57,301 nucleotides of DNA from Deltaproteobacteria bacterium (lineage in GTDB: Bacteria > Myxococcota_A > UBA9160 > JAFDDA01): assembly GCA_019311105.1 (NCBI GenBank), contig JAFDDA010000046.1:1-57301 (forward strand), in the 5' to 3' direction. Positions within the stretch are counted from its first letter, which is position 1. Each line of letters begins with the position of its first letter. Below are positions 1 to 6,672 of the stretch, in pieces. A model generated the notes under the pieces. It was given only the letters and a program-made list of their open reading frames with translations, was not told the DNA's origin and ran no database searches. Both the position numbers and the translations under genes were made by a program.

Positions 1-129
1 CCGAGATCAAGGCGCGAAATCGCAGCCCTGGCCAGCCACGGCGAGGTTTCGCAACGCCGAGATCGGGTCGAAGGCGAGTGTCTGGCGACCGAGGGGTTTG
101 TGAGATGGGTTCTAGCCTCCGCGAGCTGT

Positions 130-135
130 TATCCT
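130..135 (+). promoter_or_regulatory. -10 element for gloB remnant (leaderless type)
   Basis: The hexamer TATCCT ends 8 nt before the ATG at 144. No Shine-Dalgarno sequence lies between them, so transcription would begin at or next to the start codon. The same arrangement recurs at other genes in the window. Predicted from sequence only. Confidence 0.4.
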
Positions 136-143
136 GCTCGCCC

Positions 144-820
144 ATGGGACTTCGAGTCGAACGCATTCCGACCTTCGGTGACAACTACACGTATCTGATC
201 GTCTGCGAGGACACGGGCGAGGCCGCCATCGTCGACGCGCCCGAGGATGCAGGCGTCATCCGCCGCGTCGAGGAAACCGGCGCGAACGTGGTGAAGATCC
301 TCTCCACCCATCACCATCCAGACCACTCGATGGCCAACCCGAAGCTCGCCGAAAAGTACGGCGCGCCCGTCCTGGGGCACGCGAGCGACTCCGGGCGTCT
401 GCCGGGCCAGACCGACGGGCTCGAGGAGGGCGACACCGTCACGGTCGGCAACCAGACCGCGCGCGTGCTGTTCATCCCCGCCCACACGGCGGGCCACATT
501 GCCTACGTGTTCGACGAGGCCGAGGCGGTCTTCAGTGGCGACACACTCTTCGCTGGGGGCTGCGGGCGACTGTTCACGAGTACACCGAGAGCAACCTCGC
601 CTTCGCCGTCCACGCCGAGCCGGAGAACGCTGCCGCGAAGGAAAAGCTCGAGCGCGTCCGCAAGATCCGCGCGAACGCCGCCGCCGACTGGCACGACGCC
701 ACCCCGGCCGAGATGACCATCCCCACGACGATCGCCGAGGAGCACGCGACCAATCCGTTCATGCGAGCGAAGAACGCCGAGGATCTCGGCCGTCTGCGCA
801 CCATGAAGGATTCGTTCTAG
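144..820 (+). pseudogene. gloB: hydroxyacylglutathione hydrolase (glyoxalase II), internally deleted and frameshifted
   Basis: Glyoxalase II hydrolyses S-D-lactoylglutathione to D-lactate and glutathione in the cytoplasm. The first frame (144-575) encodes a normal N-terminal metallo-beta-lactamase half: THHHPDH at residues 55-61, the TAGH ligand His118 and the bridging Asp in SGDTLF at 133. After CGRLF (residue 144) the reading frame is lost. The family's C-terminal part resumes in another frame at 575 (HEYTESNLAF) and runs to TAG at 818-820. Against the usual family pattern about 26 residues are missing between the two parts, consistent with a deletion of roughly 79 nt that joins the halves out of frame. 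The HEY ligand is therefore not translated with the N-terminal half. This is either a true pseudogene or an assembly/read error. Start ATG 144 follows a TATCCT box with no SD. Confidence 0.8.
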
Positions 821-829
821 CTCATTTCG

Positions 830-1297
830 CTAGCGAAAGAGGGCGCCGAGGGTCCGGCGCAACCCGCCCTGGAGCTGATCCTCGGTCCAGGTCGTCACGC
901 GCTGGATCGTCTCGAGGGCATCCTGCTTCCCCGGCCAATGCGAACGCACCACGTCGGGGTGCACCCGGTTCATCATGCGCGAGAGCACCGTCCCGAGGAT
1001 CAACAGGTCATCGATGAGGCCGATCGGGCCCAGCAGGATCTCGGGCAGGATGTCGATGGGCGACAGCACGTAGCCGATCCCGAGCAGCGCGATCCCCTTC
1101 GAGCCGACCGGCACGCGCTCGTCGCGCAGCAGACGCATGAGCAACACGGTCAGATCGGGCACCAACAGCAGCAGGTCGAGAAGGCCGGTCTGTGCGTCGC
1201 TGGGCTCGCTGACCTTCTCGCGCAGGCGGTCGTAGAGCCGTCGCTCCTTCGGGTTCAGCTCGATGGTGACGCGATCTTCGATGGACGAAGCGCTCAA
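830..1297 (-). CDS. DUF1232 (YkvA-type) membrane-associated protein
   Basis: A 155-residue protein with the DUF1232 signature GYVLSPIDILPE at residues 75-86, followed by a hydrophobic stretch and Asp-Asp at 96-97. Hydrophobic helices around residues 38-55 and 64-102 suggest membrane association. The biochemical role of DUF1232 proteins is not established. The start codon is TTG, overlapping the TGA of the upstream NUDIX gene as TTGA, which implies translational coupling. It is the last gene of the minus-strand run that starts with the SDR at 5158. Confidence 0.8.
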   Translation of the reverse strand: MSASSIEDRVTIELNPKERRLYDRLREKVSEPSDAQTGLLDLLLLVPDLTVLLMRLLRDERVPVGSKGIALLGIGYVLSPIDILPEILLGPIGLIDDLLILGTVLSRMMNRVHPDVVRSHWPGKQDALETIQRVTTWTEDQLQGGLRRTLGALFR

Positions 1298-1803
1298 TGG
1301 CCTTCCTCCCGGGCGCGCGGCTCGCCTCCGGCTTCGTCGAAGCGAAGCGAGAGCCGCCGGTCGCTCCCATCATAGTCCTCCGTCAGGAAGACGGCGTCCC
1401 CCTCCCCCAGAGCCTGGTCGAGCAGCAACTCCACGTCGTGCACGAGGGGGCTCGGCAAGGTGGCGATGGGGTGCCAGGCGACCTCGTGGCCCGGCGCCGG
1501 GTGCAGCTCGCGTGATGCACTCTCGCCGGCAAACACGAAGACGACCCATCCCTCGCCCATGAGGCCCGACTCGTGGATTACCGCGCGCAGGCGAAGACCC
1601 GGCACATCGAGGCCCGCCTCCTCGCGAAGCTCACGGCGCGCCGCCACGCGAACGCCCTCCCCGGCCTCCACGTGCCCGCCGACACCGTTCCATTGGCCGG
1701 CGAAACGCGCACTCGTTTCGGGGTGACGGATCATCAACACATCCTCGCCGTGACGCACGAACGTCAAAGTGACGAGGCGTGCGCGGTGGGGATCAGCGGG
1801 CAC
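1294..1803 (-). CDS. NUDIX hydrolase
   Basis: A 169-residue protein with a complete Nudix box at residues 43-65: Gly43, Glu49, then RELREEAGL with the catalytic Glu pair. NUDIX enzymes cleave nucleoside diphosphates linked to another group. The sequence just before the box (GQWNGVGG) and the C-terminal HDVELLLDQAL segment resemble MutT/ADP-ribose pyrophosphatase-like members, but the substrate cannot be read. GTG at 1803 is chosen because it overlaps the 3' end of the phosphodiesterase-like gene by 11 bp; longer in-frame starts would run deep into that gene. The TGA overlaps the TTG start of the DUF1232 gene. Confidence 0.85.
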   Translation of the reverse strand: MPADPHRARLVTLTFVRHGEDVLMIRHPETSARFAGQWNGVGGHVEAGEGVRVAARRELREEAGLDVPGLRLRAVIHESGLMGEGWVVFVFAGESASRELHPAPGHEVAWHPIATLPSPLVHDVELLLDQALGEGDAVFLTEDYDGSDRRLSLRFDEAGGEPRAREEGH

Positions 1804-3349
1804 CGGAGTCTGCAGGCCGTCGCCCGCCGGCGCGCGGCGCGGCCACCGAGGGCGGCGGCGGACGCAGCATCCCGACGAGCGGGCGGCCATCCGACCCGTC
1901 GAGCACGAGGCCTACTAGACGGGCCACGGTCGGTGCTACGTCGGTCTGTCGCAACACGGGAATCCGGACGCCGACGCGGATGCCCGCCCCCCAGGCCACG
2001 AATCCGACATCGGGTGTTGCCTTGTGAGAGAGCCTTCCCCACGCGCCCCGTGCCGCCGACGGCAGCACGAGGGCGGCGCCTCTCAGCCCATCGCCGAAGA
2101 CGAAGCCTGGCTCCGCCTCGAGGCCGAACCAAGCCTCGCGGTCCGCACCGAGGGCCAGCATCTCCTCCGCCGACACCACGCGATAGGCAAGCGTCTGTTC
2201 GGCCGCCTCGCGCAGCGCCGCCCGCGCCAATACGGCCACCTCGGGGTCACGCGCGTAGACGAAGGCCGAGGTGCCATTCGATCGTGCCAGCGCCTCCCAG
2301 CGCCGGATGCCGGTGCGCGAACCGGGGCCCGGGACGAGCAGGCCAGCCCGCTCGAGCGCGACGTTCGGCTGGATCAGGGTGTGGACCGGCTCGACGGGAA
2401 CGTCTCCCGTCACCAACAGCGCGGTCGCCTCGAGACGGCCCACTCCGGCGAGACAACCCAACACCTGCCCGAGCGCCGCGTCGACGCGAGCGAACGCTTC
2501 GCGTGTGGCCTCGGAGTCGGGCCCCGCACGCCAGAGAGGCACCTCGGTCTGGGAGAAACGCAAGAGTGTCAGACGAGGCGGGTCCGGCTTCGTGAGCACA
2601 TGGCACGCGAGCCCCGCCAGTACGGCATCGCGTGCGGGCCCTTGAAAGCCGGCCTCGGGGCGGTCGGCCCCGAGTTGGCGCGCCACGTCGAGCAACTCGG
2701 GTGTCGCCTGGCCCTCGAGCAGCTTGGGCGAAGCCTCACCGAGACGCGCGGGGATGAGCTCGGGAAAGAGCCACTCGACCTCCGCGCCGGCGGTCGTCGG
2801 CCAACCGAGGAGAGCCATCGAAGCCCCGGCTTCGGCAGCGGCCGTCCACAGGGTCGGCGCCTGGATCGCCGCCGCTTCGCGATGGAACGCCGCGTCGACC
2901 CCCTGCGCCCCGAGTGGATGATCGGCGCCCAGGCCGTGGGCCGAGGGCGTCCGCCCGCTGGCGAGGCTCGCGTGGGCCGGCCCCGGGCTCGCCGGCGAAA
3001 CCGACGCGACCGCATCGGCAGCCGCACCGTCCGCTGCCAGCCCGGCGAGGTTCGGCATCCACGCCGATGTCCACGACGTGCTGCGATAGGCCCGCGGCGA
3101 GAGCCCGGCGATGCTCACCACCAGGGTATGACTGGGCACGGGCGCCAAGCCGCTCGGGTCCGGAGCCGTGAAGGCCGGGTTGCCCGGAAGCGATGCCGTC
3201 GCCACGGCCGGACGCGAAGGCGTCGCCACGGCCGGACGCGAAGGCGCGGCCGTTTCGCCCGGCGTCGCTGCGCACGAAAGCGCCGACACCGAGACCACGG
3301 CGACCCCGAGCGCCAGGAGGCTCAATGTCGCGCACGGCCCTCGGCTCAA
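1793..3349 (-). CDS. type I phosphodiesterase/nucleotide pyrophosphatase-fold lipoprotein, probably catalytically dead
   Basis: A 518-residue exported protein of the alkaline phosphatase superfamily (Phosphodiest family). The N-terminus has a hydrophobic signal ending in a lipobox-like ALSC (Cys26), followed by a duplicated PSRPAVAT octapeptide (24-bp DNA repeat). The fold is recognised from SPGPAHASLASGRTPSAHGL (residues 121-140), LLVTGDVPVEP and the C-terminal ADVAPTVARLVGL-type segment (here TDVAPTVARL). Key residues are replaced: the metal Asp of the usual D-G motif is Ala81, the Thr nucleophile position before the P-N-H element is Pro122, and the usual S/T-D-H-G-M is TGDVPV. I infer a structural or binding role rather than hydrolysis. 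It overlaps the upstream acyltransferase gene by 4 bp (ATGA), so the two are co-translated. Confidence 0.75.
   Translation of the reverse strand: MSRGPCATLSLLALGVAVVSVSALSCAATPGETAAPSRPAVATPSRPAVATASLPGNPAFTAPDPSGLAPVPSHTLVVSIAGLSPRAYRSTSWTSAWMPNLAGLAADGAAADAVASVSPASPGPAHASLASGRTPSAHGLGADHPLGAQGVDAAFHREAAAIQAPTLWTAAAEAGASMALLGWPTTAGAEVEWLFPELIPARLGEASPKLLEGQATPELLDVARQLGADRPEAGFQGPARDAVLAGLACHVLTKPDPPRLTLLRFSQTEVPLWRAGPDSEATREAFARVDAALGQVLGCLAGVGRLEATALLVTGDVPVEPVHTLIQPNVALERAGLLVPGPGSRTGIRRWEALARSNGTSAFVYARDPEVAVLARAALREAAEQTLAYRVVSAEEMLALGADREAWFGLEAEPGFVFGDGLRGAALVLPSAARGAWGRLSHKATPDVGFVAWGAGIRVGVRIPVLRQTDVAPTVARLVGLVLDGSDGRPLVGMLRPPPPSVAAPRAGGRRPADSGAR
3197..3244. repeat. 24-bp perfect tandem repeat (2 copies) inside the phosphodiesterase-like gene
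   Basis: Two identical 24-bp copies (3197-3220 and 3221-3244) encode the octapeptide PSRPAVAT twice, directly after the lipobox cysteine in a Pro/Ala-rich linker. The period is a multiple of three, so the frame is kept. Confidence 0.9.
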
Positions 3350-4221
3350 CGAAACACCCCTCGCCGCTCGCGCAGCCCCTCATCGAACATGTCGTGGATG
3401 GCCTCACGAACCCGGTCGACCTTGGCCTGGATTGCGGCGTCCTCATCGTTCGAGTCGCCGTCGAAGTGCATCGGAGGGCCGTAGTGAATGTGATACTTGG
3501 TCGGGAGCGGCAGCATGCCGAGTGGCCCGAGCCACGGGAAACCCACGGTGATCGGCAGCGACGGCAGGCCGAGCGCCTGGCCCGCGCCTTCGAAGTTCGC
3601 GAGGCCCGGGTTCTGTTCCTCGCTTCCGATGAATGCCACCGGAACGATCGGGGTCTGGGTCTCGAGGGCGAGTCGCATGAAGCCGAGCCCAAAGCGCTGC
3701 AGCTGATAGCGCTTCGAGTAGGGCTTGTTGATGCCGCGCGCGCCCTCGGGGAAGACCATCACGCACTCGCCGCCCTCGAGCATCTGACGGCAATTCTCCG
3801 GCGTCCCCACCATCATCCCCGAACGGATCGCCGTCGTCCCGAGCCACGGGAGACGCGGGATGAAATACTCGCCCATGCCGCGCACGATGCGCGGCGGCGT
3901 CGCCTCGTGGAGCATCGCGATGGTCAGCATCATCCCGTCGAAGGGGAGCTGGCCAGCGTGGTTCGCGATCAACAACACGCGACCGGGCGGCACCTGGTCG
4001 ATGCCGTGGTTCTCGACGCGGAAGTAGTACTTGTAGAGGGCGATCACCGGCGCCATCGAGCGCAACGCCGCCTCGGGCTGGAAGCCGTAGGGGTCGAAGC
4101 CGTACTCGTTCAGCGGGGTCGGCGTCTTGCGAATGCTTTCACCGAGCTCACGCTGGAGGACGCGCAGCGGCAGCGGCGTGACGCCGGCCGCCAGGTCGCC
4201 CAACGCACCGCGCAGGCTCAC
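3346..4221 (-). CDS. lysophospholipid acyltransferase family protein (PlsC/MGAT-like), copy 1
   Basis: A 291-residue acyltransferase of the glycerolipid superfamily. The catalytic block is NHAGQLPFD (residues 87-95), with His and Asp separated by six residues as in MGAT/PES-type members rather than the H-x4-D of classical PlsC. The acceptor-binding block is FPEGARG at 157-163. Members transfer acyl groups from acyl-CoA or acyl-ACP to a glycerolipid or related alcohol at the inner membrane. It lies 19 nt after the SDR gene (4241-5158) and overlaps the following phosphodiesterase-like gene by ATGA. A paralogous LPLAT-SDR pair is at 13917-16114. The substrate is unknown. Confidence 0.85.
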   Translation of the reverse strand: MSLRGALGDLAAGVTPLPLRVLQRELGESIRKTPTPLNEYGFDPYGFQPEAALRSMAPVIALYKYYFRVENHGIDQVPPGRVLLIANHAGQLPFDGMMLTIAMLHEATPPRIVRGMGEYFIPRLPWLGTTAIRSGMMVGTPENCRQMLEGGECVMVFPEGARGINKPYSKRYQLQRFGLGFMRLALETQTPIVPVAFIGSEEQNPGLANFEGAGQALGLPSLPITVGFPWLGPLGMLPLPTKYHIHYGPPMHFDGDSNDEDAAIQAKVDRVREAIHDMFDEGLRERRGVFR

Positions 4222-4240
4222 CCGCGCACTCCGGGGCGGC

Positions 4241-5158
4241 TCAACGCCGGACCCCGTGGAAGATCTCCGGCAAGCCGAACAGCGGCCGGAAGTTCGTGGC
4301 CTCGACGAATCGCTTCCCCGAGAGAGTCACCGGGAACTTCAGGTAGTCGAGCGCGCCCGGCGGGTACGGCCACATGCCCCAATCGAACATGCGCGCGAAC
4401 AACGGGCGCACGATCGGCTCGGGCAGCGGCCACGCCGTCCCGCCCGTCTCCTGGATCGCCGTGTGGAGCGGCACCTCGCCAGGCCCGGTGACGTTGAAGA
4501 CGCCGCGCAGCCCGTGCTGCAAGGCCAGCGCGATGGCCTCCGCCAGATCCTCCTCGTGGATGAACTGCATCATCGGATCGAAGCCCATCATCGTCGGGAT
4601 GCGCTGCTGCTTCAGATACTCGCCGATCATCGAGTGCACGAAGTAGCCGAGCACGTTCACCGGGCGCAGCACGCAGGTCTGGATGTGGGGGTAGCGCCAG
4701 ATGAAGGCGGAAGTGAGCGTGTCGACCTCCACGAGGTCGCGGATCTCCGGGTAGGAGCGGCTGGCGGAGATCGGGTGATCTTCGTCCATGTAGAAGGGGT
4801 TCTCGGGGAAGGCCCCGTAGACGTAGCCGCTCGAGACCACCACCAGCTTCTGGACGCCGTAGTGGGCGCAGTGGTCGAGCAGCTGCTTCGTCCCGCGGAC
4901 GTTCACGTCGTGGCGCGTTTTCTCCTCGCCGCGGAAGTGGCGGATGAAGCCCATGTGGACGATCGCGTTCGGAAGCTCGGTCCGGATCACGTCCTCGAAC
5001 TTCTTCTTCCGCAGGTCCACGACTTGGACGTCGACCTCCTGGGGTCGGCCTTCCCAGGCGACCCGATCGACGCCACAAACCTCCCAATCCGACAGGAGGC
5101 GCCGAGTCAGGAGCCTTCCCTGGCCTCCTGAAATACCCGTGATGAGGACCTTTTCCAT
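4241..5158 (-). CDS. NAD-dependent epimerase/dehydratase (extended SDR), copy 1
   Basis: A 305-residue extended short-chain dehydrogenase. TGISGGQG at residues 7-14 is the NAD(P)-binding glycine motif, and DVNVRGTKQLL and VVVSSGYVYG are typical of sugar epimerase-like SDRs. The catalytic Tyr-x3-Lys appears as YPEIR (136-140), so Lys is replaced by Arg and activity is uncertain. ATG 5158 follows GGAGATACG, a good ribosome site. It heads the minus-strand run SDR > LPLAT > phosphodiesterase-like > NUDIX > DUF1232. Its C-terminal half (GVFNVTGPGEVPLHTAI) resembles the SDR at 15086-16114, marking the two as paralogues. Confidence 0.85.
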   Translation of the reverse strand: MEKVLITGISGGQGRLLTRRLLSDWEVCGVDRVAWEGRPQEVDVQVVDLRKKKFEDVIRTELPNAIVHMGFIRHFRGEEKTRHDVNVRGTKQLLDHCAHYGVQKLVVVSSGYVYGAFPENPFYMDEDHPISASRSYPEIRDLVEVDTLTSAFIWRYPHIQTCVLRPVNVLGYFVHSMIGEYLKQQRIPTMMGFDPMMQFIHEEDLAEAIALALQHGLRGVFNVTGPGEVPLHTAIQETGGTAWPLPEPIVRPLFARMFDWGMWPYPPGALDYLKFPVTLSGKRFVEATNFRPLFGLPEIFHGVRR

Positions 5159-5255
5159 CGTATCTCCGGGGGTTTACGTGCCGAGCGTACCCCGCCCGCG
5201 GCCGGCGCACCATCGCAGGCCGTGTTATAACCGTCCCCCCGGAGGGCAGCCTGGC

Positions 5256-5966
5256 ATGGAGCCTGCAGCAAGATTCGAAGATCTAAAGATCCCCGTCCCC
5301 TCGGCGGAGGGCGGGCTCGAGGTCAGCGGCGTCCTGGGCATCCCCGAGTGGTGGCCCAGCGGGGCGCGCGTGGGCGTCATCCTGGCCCCCGGCGCCAGCG
5401 GGCGCCACGACGAGCCCCTGGTGGAGGATCTCCACCGCGAGCTCACCGAGCGCAAGTTCCTGACCCTGCGGTTCAACTTCCCCTTCGGGGAAGCCAAGAA
5501 GAAGCGCGCCGACCCGATGCTGACGCTTCGCCAGACCTACCGGGCGGCGGTCCAGATCCTTTCCGCGGACCCGACCTCGGCGCCGGCCCACGTCTTCATC
5601 GGCGGCGTGGGGCTCGGGGCCAAGGTGGCCAGCGTCGTGGCGACGGATCGGATCCGCGTGACGGGCCTCTTCAGCCTCGGCTACCCGCTGCACCCGGCCC
5701 GCAAGCCCGACAAGGCCGAGGCGGAGCAGCTGTATCGCATCATCACGCCCATGCTGTTCGTCCAGGGCGAGAAGTCCCAGAACTGCGACCTCGACGTCCT
5801 GCGCCGCTGCCTCGCCCGCGTGGGCGCCCCCACGGGCCTCCACGTCATCGACGAGGCCGACCACCTCTTCAAGGTCCCGAAGAAGTCCGGACGCAGCCAG
5901 GAGGAGGTCCTGAGCGAAAGCCTGACCGTCCTCGAGAACTGGTTCGGCAAGGTCGTCAACAGCTAG
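5256..5966 (+). CDS. KANL3/Tex30-like alpha/beta-hydrolase-fold protein lacking the catalytic serine
   Basis: A 236-residue protein with the alpha/beta-hydrolase fold of the KANL3/Tex30 family: LAPGASGRHDEPLV near residue 44, LRFNFPFGE at 71-79 and the C-terminal His203 in DEADHLF. The nucleophile elbow, normally G-x-S-x-G, reads GVGLG (117-121), so Gly119 sits at the serine position. The acid position after the LFVQG strand reads EKSQ instead of the usual Asp. I infer a non-hydrolytic protein. ATG 5256 is preceded by GGAGGG at 9-nt spacing. A TATAAC box lies just upstream at about 5225-5230. It is followed after 4 nt by an MBL-fold hydrolase, so the two likely form an operon. Confidence 0.75.
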   Translation: MEPAARFEDLKIPVPSAEGGLEVSGVLGIPEWWPSGARVGVILAPGASGRHDEPLVEDLHRELTERKFLTLRFNFPFGEAKKKRADPMLTLRQTYRAAVQILSADPTSAPAHVFIGGVGLGAKVASVVATDRIRVTGLFSLGYPLHPARKPDKAEAEQLYRIITPMLFVQGEKSQNCDLDVLRRCLARVGAPTGLHVIDEADHLFKVPKKSGRSQEEVLSESLTVLENWFGKVVNS

Positions 5967-5970
5967 CGCC

Positions 5971-6672
5971 ATGAGCGCTCCGAGCGACCTCTACTTCCGG
6001 CAGATCGCCGTCGGCCAGATGGCCAACTTCGCATACCTCGTGGGCAGCCTCTCGACGCGCGAGGCCCTGATCGTCGACCCCGCCTGGGATGTCGCGGGGT
6101 TGGTGGACGCTGCCGCCCAGGACGACATGAACGTCGTGGGCGCCCTTGCCACCCACTATCACCAGGACCACGTGGGCGGCGAGATCTTCGGCCAATCCAT
6201 CGAGGGCCTCTCCGCCCTGATGGAAGTGGCGCCCGTGAAGGTCCACGTGAATCGCGAGGAGGCGGACGGGCTGCGCCGCATCACGGGCGTCTCGGAGTCG
6301 GACCTGGCGCGCCACGACGGCGGCGACGAGATCGCCCTCGGCGAGGTCCGGGTGCGGCTGCTCCACACCCCCGGCCACACGCCGGGCTCCCAGTGCTTTC
6401 TCGTCGAGGACGGCCAGGGCCCCGGCCGGCTCGTCTCGGGCGACACCCTCTTCCTCGGCAGCTGCGGCCGCGTCGACCTGCCGGGCGCCGACCCCGAGGC
6501 CATGTACCACAGCCTGAACGGCACCCTGAAGGCCTTGCCCGACGACACCGTCATCTATCCGGGCCATCTCTACTCGTCCGAGCCCTCGGGCAGCCTGGCC
6601 GACGAGAAGCGCAGCAACCCGTACCTCCGGGTGGCCTCGCTGGAACAATTCCTGATGTTCATGGGTCGCTAA
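5971..6672 (+). CDS. MBL-fold metallo-hydrolase (glyoxalase II / persulfide dioxygenase-like)
   Basis: A 233-residue metallo-beta-lactamase-fold enzyme with all metal ligands: THYHQDH at residues 61-67, His136 in HTPGHTPGS, Asp158 in SGDTLF and His199 in YPGHLY. The family includes thioester hydrolases and persulfide dioxygenases. The domain is short, without the usual glyoxalase II substrate domain, so glutathione thioesters are not assured. It could compensate for the broken gloB at 144-820. It begins 4 nt after the preceding gene. Its TAA overlaps the TAG of the convergent GGDEF/EAL gene. Confidence 0.85.
   Translation: MSAPSDLYFRQIAVGQMANFAYLVGSLSTREALIVDPAWDVAGLVDAAAQDDMNVVGALATHYHQDHVGGEIFGQSIEGLSALMEVAPVKVHVNREEADGLRRITGVSESDLARHDGGDEIALGEVRVRLLHTPGHTPGSQCFLVEDGQGPGRLVSGDTLFLGSCGRVDLPGADPEAMYHSLNGTLKALPDDTVIYPGHLYSSEPSGSLADEKRSNPYLRVASLEQFLMFMGR

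Noticed and set aside
499..1017. 172-codon plus-strand frame following gloB
   Set aside because: Its frame is not that of the gloB C-terminal half (which runs 575-820); it is an Arg-rich shadow of that half and of the DUF1232 gene.
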